Shown piece after piece: positions 8,605 through 17,694 of a DNA stretch of 64,000 nucleotides. Position numbers and translations under genes: made by a program. This DNA is from Pseudoxanthomonas sp. SL93 (lineage in GTDB: Bacteria > Pseudomonadota > Gammaproteobacteria > Xanthomonadales > Xanthomonadaceae). The notes beneath the pieces are model-generated. The model was given only the letters and a program-made list of their open reading frames with translations. It made no database searches and was not told where the DNA came from. The stretch's first letter is position 1. Each line of letters opens with the position of its first letter. The stretch spans positions 1,178,001-1,242,000 of the forward strand of contig NZ_CP113065.1 of the NCBI RefSeq assembly GCF_026625825.1, written 5' to 3'.

Positions 8605-10218
8605 ATGCCAGAACCCCGTCCTCCCTTCCGGTCCCGACGCCGGTTCCTGCAGCAGGCGGCGGGCGTGGGCGCTGTCGCGGCATTCGCGCCACGCCCTTCC
8701 CTCGCGTTCGCCCCTGCGGCCTCCGTCGCCACCACCCGCAGTGGCCGCATCGCGGGATATCTCGACCGGGGCGTGCATGCCTTCCGCGGCATTCCCTACG
8801 GGAGTGATACGTCGACGCGCCGTTTCCAGCGTGCGCTGGAGGAAACACCGTGGACAGGGCTGCGGCAGGCGACCCGCTTCGGCGCTTCGGCGCCCCAGCG
8901 CGGCGATGCGGATGGTCATCCGGTCAGCGAGGACTGCCTGTTCCTCAACGTGTACACGCCTGCCCTGCGCGATGGCCGCAGGCGACCCGTGCTGTTCTAC
9001 ATCCACGGCGGCGGCTACAACAACGGTTCCGGATCGCATCCGCTGTATGACGGCGTGAACCTGTGCCGGCGTGGCGACGTGGTGGTGGTGACGGTCAACC
9101 ACCGGCTCAATGCGTTCGGTTACCTCTTCCTGGGCGAGCTGGACGGTGATGCGCTGGCCGAATCCGGCAACGTGGGCCAGCTGGACCTGATCCAGGCGCT
9201 GCACTGGGTGCGGCAGCATGCCGACGAGTTCGGCGGTGACGCGGGCAACATCACCGTGTTCGGGCAATCCGGCGGCGGCGCCAAGATCGCCACGCTGATG
9301 GCGATGCCGGAAGCAGCCGGCCTGTTCCACAAGGCGATGACGATGAGCGGCCAGCAGGTCACGGCCGCCGGCCCGCGCGCCGCCACCCAGCGGGCGGAGC
9401 TGTTCCTGCAGACGCTCGGGCTTTCGGCGACGCAGACTGACCAGCTGCGCACCCTGCCGATGCAGAAGCTGCTGGACGCCACCACGGTGCGCGATTTTTC
9501 GCGCGCGGAGAACACGGGTCTGTACTTCGGCCCCGTGCTGGACTCGCGCACGCTGCATCGCCATCCCTTCCATCCGGATGCGCCCGCGCAGTCGGCCGGC
9601 ATCCCGATGATCATCGGCAACACGCGCGACGAAACCCGCGCCTTCCTAAGCAACGATCCCAGCAACTTCACGCTCACGTGGGAACAACTGCCGGCCAGGA
9701 TCCGCGAACAGCAGTACGTGGATCTCTCACCGGAGGTGGTCATCGCCGAGTACCGCCGGCTCTATCCCCACTACACGCCGACGGAAGTCTTCTTTGCCGC
9801 GACCACGGCCGGCCGTTCGTGGCGCGGTGCCGTCATCGAAGCCGAAGAGCGTGCTAAACAGGGCTCACCCGCGTGGGTCTATCAGCTGGACTGGCGCTCA
9901 CCCGCGGAGGACGGTCGGCTACGGGCCTTCCACACGCTCGACATTCCATTGGTGTTCGACAACGTGGCGGCCGAAGGGGCGAAGACAGGCACCGATGCAC
10001 GTGCGCACGCGATGGCCGCGCGCATGAGCGAAGCGCTGATCGCGCTGGCACGCCGGGGCGACCCCAACCATGCCGGTATTCCCCCCTGGTCGCCGTACAC
10101 GCTGCCGCAGCGGCAGACCATGGTGTTCGACGACGACAGCCGGCTGCAGGACGACCCGCGCGGCGGCGAGCGCAGGCTCTATGAGCGCGTACCGTTCATC
10201 CAGCGCGGCACGATGTAG
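8605..10218 (+). CDS. Type B carboxylesterase/lipase, Tat-exported
   Basis: Secreted serine esterase of 537 aa, alpha/beta-hydrolase fold of the cholinesterase type. The N terminus carries a twin-arginine signal (RSRRRFLQQAAG) and a hydrophobic Ala-rich stretch to about residue 40. The oxyanion loop is HGGGYNNGS; the nucleophile elbow is FGQSGGGA; the EDCLFLNVYTP motif is the type-B signature 2. A catalytic His is likely in FHTLDIPLVFDN. It hydrolyses carboxylic esters in the periplasm or outside; substrate unknown. The next gene is convergent. Confidence 0.9.
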   Translation: MPEPRPPFRSRRRFLQQAAGVGAVAAFAPRPSLAFAPAASVATTRSGRIAGYLDRGVHAFRGIPYGSDTSTRRFQRALEETPWTGLRQATRFGASAPQRGDADGHPVSEDCLFLNVYTPALRDGRRRPVLFYIHGGGYNNGSGSHPLYDGVNLCRRGDVVVVTVNHRLNAFGYLFLGELDGDALAESGNVGQLDLIQALHWVRQHADEFGGDAGNITVFGQSGGGAKIATLMAMPEAAGLFHKAMTMSGQQVTAAGPRAATQRAELFLQTLGLSATQTDQLRTLPMQKLLDATTVRDFSRAENTGLYFGPVLDSRTLHRHPFHPDAPAQSAGIPMIIGNTRDETRAFLSNDPSNFTLTWEQLPARIREQQYVDLSPEVVIAEYRRLYPHYTPTEVFFAATTAGRSWRGAVIEAEERAKQGSPAWVYQLDWRSPAEDGRLRAFHTLDIPLVFDNVAAEGAKTGTDARAHAMAARMSEALIALARRGDPNHAGIPPWSPYTLPQRQTMVFDDDSRLQDDPRGGERRLYERVPFIQRGTM

Positions 10219-10320
10219 GGCGACTCTGACCTCCCGATTGCTCCGTGGCGAGACCGGGGCTGCAAAGCATCTGCCAGCCATCCGCTGCCGACGGCCCGCA
10301 ACGATGGGCCGCGGCCCACG

Positions 10321-11325
10321 CTACGGCTGCATGACCCCGGCGGCGATCTCGAACGAACGCAGCCGTGCGCCGTGATCGAAGATGTTGGCCGTCAGCATGA
10401 TTTCGTCGGGGCGGTGGCGCTGGATGAAATCGCCGATGCCCTTGCGCACCGTGTCGGCATCGCCCACCACCGAACACGCCAGCGCCTGCAGCACACCCGC
10501 TTTTTCGTGCGGCTGCCAGTAACTCTCGATGTCGTCGATGGGGGGCGGCACCAGGCCTGCCTTGCCGCGCCTGAGGTTGACGAAGGCCTGCTGCTGGGTG
10601 GTGAAGAGCCGCCGTGCCTCGGCATCGCTCTCCGCCGCGACCACGTTCAGGGCCAGGACCGCGTAGGGCGTGGCCAGGCGTTTCGACGGGCGGAAGTCGC
10701 GGTGGTAGACCAGCAACGCCTGGTCCATCGCGTCCGGCGCGAAGTGCGACGCGAAGGCGAACGGCAAACCGAGCGCCGCCGCCAGCTGCGCGCTGAACAG
10801 GCTCGAGCCCAGCAGCCAGACCGGCACTGCCAGTCCCGCGCCGGGGACGGCACGCACGGCCTGCCCTTCCTGCACGGGTTCGAAGTAGCGCAGCAGTTCC
10901 TGCACGTCCTGCGGGAACTGTTCGGCGCTGTCGAAATAGCGGCGCAATGCACGGGCCGTCGCCTGGTCGGTGCCGGGCGCGCGGCCCAGCCCCAAGTCGA
11001 TGCGTCCCGGGTACAGCGATGCCAGCGTGCCGAACTGCTCCGCCACCTGCAGCGGCGAATGGTTGGGCAGCATGATGCCGCCCGAGCCCACGCGGATCGT
11101 CGACGTCGCGCCGGCCACATGACCGATGAGCACCGCCGTCGCCGCACTGGCAATGCCGGGCATGTTGTGGTGTTCCGCCAGCCAGTAGCGCTGGTAACCC
11201 CACGCCTCGGCATGCTGCGCCAGGTCGCGCATGTTGGCGAAGGCCTGGGTGGTGTCGCTGCCTTCACAGACGGGCGCGAGGTCAAGCAGGGAATACGGGA
11301 TCACGGCAATTCCATCGGGATGCAT
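10321..11325 (-). CDS. Luciferase-like (LLM class) flavin-dependent oxidoreductase
   Basis: FMN-dependent monooxygenase-type protein of 334 aa with the bacterial luciferase TIM-barrel fold, close to the YhbW/MsnO8 group. Marks: YSLLDLAPV at the start, the [19 protein letters not shown] strand, then [16 protein letters not shown] and the [16 protein letters not shown] segment. ATG 11325 gives seven extra residues before the conserved start; a GTG at 11304 (encoding V-I-P-Y-S) is an equally plausible initiator because family members usually start there. Substrate unknown. It stands between a convergent esterase and the threonine-synthase-like gene on its own strand. Confidence 0.87.
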   Translation of the reverse strand: MHPDGIAVIPYSLLDLAPVCEGSDTTQAFANMRDLAQHAEAWGYQRYWLAEHHNMPGIASAATAVLIGHVAGATSTIRVGSGGIMLPNHSPLQVAEQFGTLASLYPGRIDLGLGRAPGTDQATARALRRYFDSAEQFPQDVQELLRYFEPVQEGQAVRAVPGAGLAVPVWLLGSSLFSAQLAAALGLPFAFASHFAPDAMDQALLVYHRDFRPSKRLATPYAVLALNVVAAESDAEARRLFTTQQQAFVNLRRGKAGLVPPPIDDIESYWQPHEKAGVLQALACSVVGDADTVRKGIGDFIQRHRPDEIMLTANIFDHGARLRSFEIAAGVMQP

Positions 11326-11410
11326 GCATCTTCAATGGGGACGCGCGGGAGAGGATTCCAGCCCCGCACATCGGGATACACCTTCCCACCGCCGTGGCGA
11401 TGCCGCGCCT

Positions 11411-12661
11411 TCACATCAGGTGGCGCAACTGCGGCAGGTACTTCTCCGCCGAACCGGTATTCACCACGACGACGCGTTCCCCCTGCGCGATCAGGCCGCG
11501 GTCCAGCAACTGCGGCAGCGCGGCCAGGCACGCGGCGCCTTCCGGGCCGATCCATTCCGGTTTCCCACGCCACAAGCGTGCGAACTCCGCGGCGATGTCG
11601 TCTTCCGCCACCGCCACCGCCGCGCCTCCACTGGCGCGGATGATCTGCAGCACGCGGAAATGGCCGACGCCGCCGGGCACGTTCAGCCCCGTTGCAAGCG
11701 CCTGCCCTGCTTCGACCACCGTGGTGTCGTCGGCGCCGCTGTCGAATGCGCGCACCAGCGGCGCGGTCGCCGCGCTCTGCACGCAGAACATCTTCGGCCG
11801 CCGCGCATCGATCACCCCCAGCGCCTGCAGTTCATCCCAGGCCTTCCACATGCCCAGCACGCCGGTGCCGCCGCCGGTCGGATACACCACCGCGTCAGGC
11901 AACGACCAGAGGCGCTCGCCAGGCGCGGGCTCCGCCAGTTCCAGGCCCAGCGACTTCTTGCCCTCGATACGCCAGCCCGGCTCCTGGAACGTCGCCACCG
12001 AGAACCAGCCGCGTGGAACGTACTGCTCCTTCAACAGCGCACCGGACTCGCGGATGGTCGGCCCCTTCAACACCAGTTCCACCTGCCCGGGAAAACGATG
12101 CGCCGCCGCGGCCACGCTGCCCATGATCGGCAGCGGCGTGTCATCGGGCATCGCCACCACCACCGACAGATCGCCGGCCAGCGCGTACCGCACCAGCGAA
12201 TCACCGGCATTGCCCTGCGTGGGAACGGCCAGCTTGCGCAATCCCAGCCGCCTCGCCTGCGCGACCACCATCGCCATGCCGCGATCCTTGAAACTCTGCG
12301 TGGGATTGGCGCCGAACCCGGCGTGTGCCCTGCCCTCGTCCTTCAGCTGCAGGACGATGCCCGACTGTCGTGCCGATGGATGATGGTTGAAGTCCAGCAG
12401 CGGCGTGCCCCCTTCACCCAGCGCGACCACATGCGCGGCGTCGCGCGGGTCGCGGATGTCGAGCGCCATCAGTCCGCCGAAGCGCCACATGTCGCGCCGG
12501 CGCGGATCGTACCAGGCGGCATCCGGCTGCTCGGCCGCCAGCCGCTCGAGATCCAGCACCATTTCCACCGGCCGGCCATCAACAGGATCGAGGTTCATCG
12601 GCACGTCGGCGGAATACTCCACGCCTGAAGCCAGACCACGCAAACAACGCACGTACGACAT
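11411..12661 (-). CDS. PLP-dependent threonine-synthase-like enzyme
   Basis: Fold-type II pyridoxal-phosphate enzyme of 416 aa. The PLP-binding lysine sits in PTQSFKDRGMAMVV near residue 124. The phosphate-binding Gly-rich loop and cofactor ring contacts are represented by VPTQGNAGDS and YPTGGGTGVLGMW. The C-terminal substrate region reads GPEGAACLAALPQLL. It probably converts O-phosphohomoserine to threonine or does a related beta/gamma-elimination. The classical thrC of this family is usually longer and lies with thrA/thrB, so this may be a second, divergent copy. It is transcribed towards the LLM oxidoreductase gene. Confidence 0.82.
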   Translation of the reverse strand: MSYVRCLRGLASGVEYSADVPMNLDPVDGRPVEMVLDLERLAAEQPDAAWYDPRRRDMWRFGGLMALDIRDPRDAAHVVALGEGGTPLLDFNHHPSARQSGIVLQLKDEGRAHAGFGANPTQSFKDRGMAMVVAQARRLGLRKLAVPTQGNAGDSLVRYALAGDLSVVVAMPDDTPLPIMGSVAAAAHRFPGQVELVLKGPTIRESGALLKEQYVPRGWFSVATFQEPGWRIEGKKSLGLELAEPAPGERLWSLPDAVVYPTGGGTGVLGMWKAWDELQALGVIDARRPKMFCVQSAATAPLVRAFDSGADDTTVVEAGQALATGLNVPGGVGHFRVLQIIRASGGAAVAVAEDDIAAEFARLWRGKPEWIGPEGAACLAALPQLLDRGLIAQGERVVVVNTGSAEKYLPQLRHLM

Positions 12662-12724
12662 CGTTTTTCCTTCGCTTCGATGGGATTGACGCTCGGCACC
12701 CCACGCCGTGGCGGGCGGACGCGC

Positions 12725-13396
12725 TCAGCTCAACAGATCGAACGGCCCGCCCTGCTCCAGCGCACGCTGGTACGCCGGCCGCGCATGGATCTGCTGAAGG
12801 AAGCCGGCGAGTTTCGGATATGCCGCCAGGCCCGCGCGCGCGGCGGCCGCTTCGACGGGAAAGCTCATCTGGATATCGGCCGCGCTGAACTGGTCGCCGG
12901 CAAACCAGGCATGCCGCGACAGCTCGCCCTCCATGTAGTCAAGGTGCAGCTTCACCTGCGGCGACACGAAGCCGGACAGCGCCTTGTCGGCGATCCCGCG
13001 GGCCACCGGGCGCGCGAAGAACGGCATCGGCGCCTTCTTCAGGCGCGAGAACACCAGGCTCAACAGCATCGGCGGCATCGCGGAGCCTTCGGCGTAATGC
13101 AGCCAGTAGCGGTAGCGCAGGTGCTCGGGCGTACCCGGCGAAGGCGCGAACCGGCGCGCGGCGTCGTAGCGCTCCACCAGCGTTTCGATGATCGCCCCGG
13201 ACTCAGCCAGCGTGTCCTTGCCGTCCACCACCACCGGTGACTTCCCCAGCGGGTGCACCCGGCGCAATTCGGGCGGCGCGAGCAGGGTGGCGGCATCGCG
13301 CTGGTAGCGGACCACCGTGTAGTCGAGCCCCAGCTCCTCCAGCAGCCACAGCACGCGCTGCGAGCGCGAATTGTTGAGATGGTGCACGGTGATCAT
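12725..13396 (-). CDS. Glutathione S-transferase family protein
   Basis: GST of 223 aa, distinct from the one at 103. The N-terminal thioredoxin fold starts MITVHHLNNSRSQRVLWLLEELG, with the Ser-Arg-Ser catalytic region typical of bacterial GSTs that use serine. The cis-Pro strand is GKSPVVVDG and the glutathione contact is ESGAIIETL. The all-helical C-terminal domain carries FSAADIQMSFPVE. Cytosolic detoxification is the expected role; the substrate is unknown. It lies 63 nt upstream of the threonine-synthase-like gene on the same strand and may be cotranscribed. Confidence 0.88.
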   Translation of the reverse strand: MITVHHLNNSRSQRVLWLLEELGLDYTVVRYQRDAATLLAPPELRRVHPLGKSPVVVDGKDTLAESGAIIETLVERYDAARRFAPSPGTPEHLRYRYWLHYAEGSAMPPMLLSLVFSRLKKAPMPFFARPVARGIADKALSGFVSPQVKLHLDYMEGELSRHAWFAGDQFSAADIQMSFPVEAAAARAGLAAYPKLAGFLQQIHARPAYQRALEQGGPFDLLS

Positions 13397-13484
13397 GCGG
13401 CGGGCTCCAAGGGGGGAAGGCGCATCTTAGCGTCGTCGCCCCGTTGCTGGCGCCGTGCTCGTAAACGCTGCAGGATTGTTCCGC

Positions 13485-15056
13485 TCAAGAGCTGCAGGAC
13501 AGCATCGAGCACCCCGCACGCTGGCGCGCCCAGTCGGGGCGCCGCTGCGCGAAGCGTTCGCGGCCAGGCTGGTCGTCGTAGGGCCGGCGCATCACGTCCA
13601 GCAGCTCGGCGATCCCGGTAGGGTCGCCTGCCTCGGCGGCGTCGATCACCTGCTGGGCCAGGTAGTTGCGCAGCACATAGCGGGGGTTGGCCAAGCGCAT
13701 CACCTGCCGGCGCTCGTCCGCGGACAGCGGATCAGCGCTGCGCCGCGCGGCATACCGGGTCAGCCACGCGCGCAACGCCGGCTGCACCGCATCGCGCTTG
13801 GCCGTGTCGTAGAACGCCTCTTCGAACGCCGCCATGCCTGCATCGTCGACGTCCGCCTCGATCAGCGCGCGGAAGAACAGCGTCATGTCGATCTCGCCGG
13901 CCTGCATCAGCACCTGCAGGTCCTGCATCAGCACCACGTCATCGTCGCCGCACCGGGCCAGCCCCAGCTTGCGCGCGATGTTCTCGCGGTCACAGCGGGC
14001 GTACGTGTCGGCATAACGCTGCAGGCCTTCCTGCAGGGCGTCGACGCCTTCGAACAGCGGCGCCAGCGCCTGCGCCAGGCGACTCAGGTTCCACCACGCC
14101 ACCCTGGGCTGCCAGCCGAAACGGTAGCGTCGCCCCTGTGCATCGGTGGTGTTGGGCGTCCAGTCGGGGTCGTAGTCGTCGATCCAGCCATAGGGACCGT
14201 AGTCGATGGTCAGGCCCAGCACGGACATGTTGTCGGTATTCATCACCCCGTGCACGAAGCCCACGCGCATCCAGTGCGCCACCATCACCGCCGTGCGTTC
14301 GCACACCTCGGCGAACCACGCGGCGTACAGCGCCTCGCCCTCCCCCGACAGGTGCGGGAAATCGCGCTGGATGGTGAAATCCACCAGCTGCCGAAGCAGG
14401 TCGATCTCGTCGCGTGACGCCGGCAGCTGGTAATTGCCGAAGCGCAGGAACGACGGTGCCACGCGACAGACGATGGCGCCGGGCTCGGGCTTCGGATGCC
14501 CGTCATAGAACATGTCCCGCACCACGTCCTCGCCGGTCGCGACCAGGCTGAGCGCCCGCGTCGTCGGCACGCCCAGGTGGTGCATGGCCTCGCTGCACAG
14601 GAATTCGCGGATCGAGGAACGCAGCACGGCGCGACCATCGGCGGTGCGCGAGTAAGGCGTGGGGCCCGCGCCCTTCAGCTGGATCTCCCAGCGCTCGCCC
14701 GCGGCGTTGATGGCCTCGCCCAGCGTGATCGCGCGCCCGTCGCCCAGCTGGCCGGCCCAGTTGCCGAACTGGTGGCCACCGTAGTTGGCCGCGTAGGGAT
14801 GCATGCCGGGCAGCAGCGCGTTGCCTGCGAACACCTGCGCGAACGCCGGCGAGGCCAGGTCTTCCTCGGCAAGGCCAAGCAACGCCGCCACCTCCTGCGA
14901 ATGCGCAAGCAGGGCGGGTGCGGCGACCGGCGTGGGCGTCACCGCCGACCACAGCGCGCCGCGCACCTCGCGCCGGCGCGGTCCCTGCTCCGGGTCGCCG
15001 GGCAGCTCGCGCACGAATGCGTTGTCGAAGCGAAGTGCCGGCAGGCGGTCGCTCAC
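13485..15056 (-). CDS. selO: Protein adenylyltransferase SelO (YdiU)
   Basis: Pseudokinase-fold enzyme of 523 aa that transfers AMP from ATP to Ser/Thr/Tyr of proteins, tied to the oxidative-stress response. Marks: [20 protein letters not shown], the ATP-lysine region [29 protein letters not shown], and [20 protein letters not shown] holding the metal-binding Asn/Asp. It ends in SCSS, so it has the C-terminal Cys where eukaryotic SelO has selenocysteine. The start is a GTG at 15056 that overlaps the trhO stop (GTGA); upstream in-frame sequence is out of frame with real protein. Translational coupling with trhO is likely. Confidence 0.93.
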   Translation of the reverse strand: MSDRLPALRFDNAFVRELPGDPEQGPRRREVRGALWSAVTPTPVAAPALLAHSQEVAALLGLAEEDLASPAFAQVFAGNALLPGMHPYAANYGGHQFGNWAGQLGDGRAITLGEAINAAGERWEIQLKGAGPTPYSRTADGRAVLRSSIREFLCSEAMHHLGVPTTRALSLVATGEDVVRDMFYDGHPKPEPGAIVCRVAPSFLRFGNYQLPASRDEIDLLRQLVDFTIQRDFPHLSGEGEALYAAWFAEVCERTAVMVAHWMRVGFVHGVMNTDNMSVLGLTIDYGPYGWIDDYDPDWTPNTTDAQGRRYRFGWQPRVAWWNLSRLAQALAPLFEGVDALQEGLQRYADTYARCDRENIARKLGLARCGDDDVVLMQDLQVLMQAGEIDMTLFFRALIEADVDDAGMAAFEEAFYDTAKRDAVQPALRAWLTRYAARRSADPLSADERRQVMRLANPRYVLRNYLAQQVIDAAEAGDPTGIAELLDVMRRPYDDQPGRERFAQRRPDWARQRAGCSMLSCSS

Positions 15057-15802
15057 GCCGCCTGCACCTTGGCGTCCACCAGCGGCTGCAATGCCGGATC
15101 CAGCGCGACGCGTTCGTCGAACACGAAGCAGCGGCCTTCGTAACCCTGCCCGCCGACCTCCTCGAAGTAACCCAGGATGCCGCCGTCGAGTTGCAGCACG
15201 TTGTCCATGCCGTCGTCGCGCATCCACAGCGCGGCCTTTTCGCAGCGGATGCCGCCAGTGCAGAAGCTCACCACGGTGGCGTCCTTCAGCGCTTCGCGGT
15301 GGGGTTCCAGCGCCGCCGGCAGATCGGTGAACCTGGCGATCGGCAGGGTAAGCGCACCCGCGAACGTCCCGTAGGCCACCTCCTGGTCGTTGCGCGTGTC
15401 CAGCATCACCACGCGCCGGCCGTCGTCGTCATGCCCCTGCTGCAGCCACCGCGCGACCGTGGCAGGCTTCACGTCCGGGGCGCGCGCGTGCAGGGGCGTG
15501 GTGCCTTCCCGGCGGAAGCTGATGATCTCGCGCTTGAGCTTCACCTTCAGCCGTGCGAACGGTTGCGCGAGGCTTTCGCTGTACTTCACGCGCAGACCTT
15601 CGAAGCGTGCGTCTTCGCGCATGGGCGCCAGGAATGCCTCGATGGCATCGGCATCCCCGGCCAGGAACATGTTCACGCCTTCCGGCGCCACCAGCACGGT
15701 GCCGCGCAGCGCGAGCGATCCGGCGCGCTCGCGCAGGTCGGCGACCAGCGCTTCGGGTTGGTCGAGCGGGGTGAAGTGGTAGGCGGCGATGTTGGTGACC
15801 AT
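15053..15802 (-). CDS. trhO: tRNA uridine(34) hydroxylase TrhO (rhodanese domain)
   Basis: Oxygen-dependent enzyme of 249 aa making 5-hydroxyuridine at the wobble position of tRNA. An N-terminal acylphosphatase-like domain (residues 1-90, [19 protein letters not shown]) precedes the rhodanese domain (about 110-215) with active-site loop [12 protein letters not shown]. The family C-terminal segment [15 protein letters not shown] follows. ATG 15802 matches the family start [10 protein letters not shown]. The stop overlaps the selO start by 4 nt. Divergent from the arsR gene, with both promoters in about 75 nt. Confidence 0.93.
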   Translation of the reverse strand: MVTNIAAYHFTPLDQPEALVADLRERAGSLALRGTVLVAPEGVNMFLAGDADAIEAFLAPMREDARFEGLRVKYSESLAQPFARLKVKLKREIISFRREGTTPLHARAPDVKPATVARWLQQGHDDDGRRVVMLDTRNDQEVAYGTFAGALTLPIARFTDLPAALEPHREALKDATVVSFCTGGIRCEKAALWMRDDGMDNVLQLDGGILGYFEEVGGQGYEGRCFVFDERVALDPALQPLVDAKVQAA

Positions 15803-15840
15803 GCGGCATTTTACCGTCCGTCGGCCGCCAGCCCCTTCAT

Positions 15841-15856
15841 TCAACCATGTGGTTGA
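15841..15856. promoter_or_regulatory. Palindromic operator 1, likely ArsR-type site
   Basis: TCAACCATGTGGTTGA is a near-perfect dyad with half-site TCAACC. The exact reverse complement of the whole element occurs again at 15881-15896. TTGACA (15853-15858), a consensus -35 box, overlaps its right end. A regulator bound here would block the -35 element. Assignment to the neighbouring ArsR protein is inference from position. Confidence 0.6.
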
Positions 15857-15876
15857 CAATTCCGGGCACATGCGGA

Positions 15877-16260
15877 ATGCTCAACCACATGGTTGAACAT
15901 GATGCCTCCCAGCTTGATGCGGTCTTCCACGCCCTTGCCGACGGCACCCGCCGGCGCATGCTGCGCAGCCTGGGGGCCCGCCCATGCAGCGTCGGCGAGC
16001 TGGCCGCGCCGTTCCGGATTTCGCTGGCGGCGGCGTCCAAGCACATCAAGGTGCTGGAGCGCGCCGGGTTGGTGACGCGGCAGATCCAGGGTCGCACGCA
16101 CCTCTGCCACCTGCGTGCGGAAGCACTGGCGGCGGGCCAGGAGTGGCTGCGCCACTACGAGCAGTTCTGGAACCAGCGCCTGGACGCCCTGGAGGCCGCG
16201 CTGGAAGCCGATGCCCCTCCCCCCACCCAACCTGCCCGCCGCAAGGGAAAAACGGCATGA
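15877..16260 (+). CDS. ArsR-family transcriptional repressor of an SRPBCC operon
   Basis: Small winged-helix regulator of about 127 aa. The core is LDAVFHALADGTRRRMLRSL, followed by the helix-turn-helix CSVGELAAPFRISLAAASKHIKVLERAG and the wing LVTRQIQGRTHLCHL. It lacks the Cys metal-binding box of true arsenic sensors, as usual for the subgroup found beside SRPBCC genes. ATG 15877 (MLNHMVEH) and ATG 15889 are both possible starts; the ATG at 15847 lies in the operator/promoter and is unlikely. Two inverted-copy operators surround the start. Its stop overlaps the next gene by ATGA. Confidence 0.88.
   Translation: MLNHMVEHDASQLDAVFHALADGTRRRMLRSLGARPCSVGELAAPFRISLAAASKHIKVLERAGLVTRQIQGRTHLCHLRAEALAAGQEWLRHYEQFWNQRLDALEAALEADAPPPTQPARRKGKTA
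15881..15896. promoter_or_regulatory. Palindromic operator 2, overlapping the arsR start
   Basis: TCAACCACATGGTTGA, the reverse complement of operator 1, centred 40 bp from it (close to four helical turns). It lies just after the expected -10 region for the TTGACA at 15853 and overlaps the start region of the regulator (ATGs at 15877 and 15889). The layout predicts autorepression by a dimer pair or looped complex. Confidence 0.6.
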
Positions 16261-16712
16261 GTACATCCTCGTCCCCGGATACCGTCGACGTCAGCGTCCG
16301 CCGCACATTCAACGCGCCGCCGGAACGCGTCTTCGATGCGTGGCTGACGCCGCGGTTGCTGGGCCAGTGGATGTTCGGGCCGCGGGTGCGCGACGAGAAC
16401 GTCATCCGGCTTGATGTGGACCCGCGCGTCGGCGGGCGCTTCTCGATGCTCGTCGACCGCAACGGCCAGATGATCGATCACGTGGGCGAATACCTGGTGG
16501 TGGATCGTCCCCGCCACCTTGAATTCACCTGGGGCATCCGCGGCGAATCCGATGGCGACGACAGCCGCGTGATCCTGCGTTTCAGCGCCACGCCGTCCGG
16601 GTGCGAACTGCACCTGACCCACCGTCTGCCCCTGGTATGGGCCGACTACGCATCCCGTACCGAACAGGGCTGGCGCACCATGCTGGACGCGCTGCACGCC
16701 GTGTTCGACTGA
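16257..16712 (+). CDS. SRPBCC (AHSA1-like) domain protein
   Basis: START/Bet v 1-fold protein of 151 aa that should bind a hydrophobic ligand or serve as an Aha1-type partner. Marks: VRRTFNAPPERVFDAWLTPRLLGQW at the start, DVDPRVGGRFSMLV in the middle, then HVGEYLVVDRPRHLEFTW and the C-terminal helix GWRTMLDALHAVF. Start ATG lies in the arsR stop, so the two are translationally coupled. ArsR-SRPBCC pairs are common in Proteobacteria, but the ligand is generally unknown. Confidence 0.87.
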   Translation: MSTSSSPDTVDVSVRRTFNAPPERVFDAWLTPRLLGQWMFGPRVRDENVIRLDVDPRVGGRFSMLVDRNGQMIDHVGEYLVVDRPRHLEFTWGIRGESDGDDSRVILRFSATPSGCELHLTHRLPLVWADYASRTEQGWRTMLDALHAVFD

Positions 16713-16727
16713 CCCAGGAGTCATCGC

Positions 16728-17276
16728 ATGAACGACAGCCACGGCACCCTCATCGCACCGGATACGCTGCGCCTGCAGCGTTCGCTGCCGGGACCCATCG
16801 AACGGGTCTGGACCTACCTGACCGAATCGGAGGCACGCGGTCGCTGGCTGGCGCGCGGCGACATGGAACTCCACCCCGGCGGCAAGGTGCAGCTGACGTT
16901 CCAGCACGATCAGTTGTCGAAGGAGCACGCGCCCACGCCGGAGCGCTACCGCACCGACGACGGCTGCCACCACCAACACGGCCACGTCATCGCCTGCGAG
17001 GCCCCTCGCCTGCTCAGCTTCACCTGGCGCGAAGCCGATGGCGGCCACTCCGAAGTGCGCTTCGATCTGGCGCCCGAAGGCGAACGCGTGCTGCTGACCA
17101 TCACCCACAGCCGCCTGCGCAGCCGCGACATGCTGCTCAGCGTATCGGCCGGATGGCATGCGCATGTCGGCATCCTGCTGGATCACCTGGAAGGACGCGA
17201 GCCGGCCAGCTTCTGGCCCGCGCATGAGCGCCTGCAGGCCGACTACGAACAGCGGCTGCCCCGCCACGCCGCCTGA
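16728..17276 (+). CDS. SRPBCC (AHSA1-like) domain protein, second gene of the arsR operon
   Basis: Second START-fold protein, 182 aa, 15 nt downstream of the previous gene with RBS CAGGAG. Core features: LQRSLPGPIERVWTYLTESEARGRWLARG, then MELHPGGKVQLTF, an ACEAPRLLSFTWRE strand and the C-terminal helix GWHAHVGILLDHLEG. An insertion of about 15 residues with several His (CHHQHGHV) is unusual for the family and might bind metal. It is the last gene of the likely three-gene operon controlled by the ArsR protein. Ligand and function unknown. Confidence 0.87.
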   Translation: MNDSHGTLIAPDTLRLQRSLPGPIERVWTYLTESEARGRWLARGDMELHPGGKVQLTFQHDQLSKEHAPTPERYRTDDGCHHQHGHVIACEAPRLLSFTWREADGGHSEVRFDLAPEGERVLLTITHSRLRSRDMLLSVSAGWHAHVGILLDHLEGREPASFWPAHERLQADYEQRLPRHAA

Positions 17277-17285
17277 GCGGAGAGG

Positions 17286-17648
17286 TCAGAGCAGCACGTA
17301 GGGCAGCGCCAGGGTCAGGCCCAGCACCAGCGCGATGGCGGCCAGCATGCCCAGCACGTACCACGGGCGCGCCCTGAACAGGCCCGCAAAGGTTTCGGCA
17401 CGCCCTTCGCGCGCGGCGGCGGCGCGCTCCTCGAGGGCGCGCGCACGGCGCTGCTGCTGGTAGTCGGCCATCAGCGCCTTCGCACGCGGCAGTGCATCGG
17501 CATCGTTCAGCCAAATGCCACCAGCGGAAATACCCCACGTACTGGGCTGGGTTTCGTAGAAGTCGATCGCATGGCGCTTCAGCAATTCGCGCACATCATC
17601 GGCTTCGTCGTCCGGTACGTTGCGAAGATTGAGGAAGAGCTTGGCCAT
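17286..17648 (-). CDS. DUF6164 family membrane protein
   Basis: Protein of 120 aa with a soluble N-terminal domain (AKLFLNLRNVPDDEADDVRELL, then the IDFYETQPSTWGISAGGIWL strand) and one C-terminal transmembrane helix (about residues 95-118). A charged, Arg/Ala-rich helix joins them. I recognise it as the family annotated DUF6164 in xanthomonads; its role is unknown. The N-terminal part has the alternating pattern of a DUF2007-like alpha/beta domain. Its stop is 9 nt from the stop of the convergent SRPBCC gene. Confidence 0.75.
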   Translation of the reverse strand: MAKLFLNLRNVPDDEADDVRELLKRHAIDFYETQPSTWGISAGGIWLNDADALPRAKALMADYQQQRRARALEERAAAAREGRAETFAGLFRARPWYVLGMLAAIALVLGLTLALPYVLL

Positions 17649-17694
17649 GCCGACAGTCTAACCGCTGCGGCCACACCCCATCCCAGGAGGCTCC

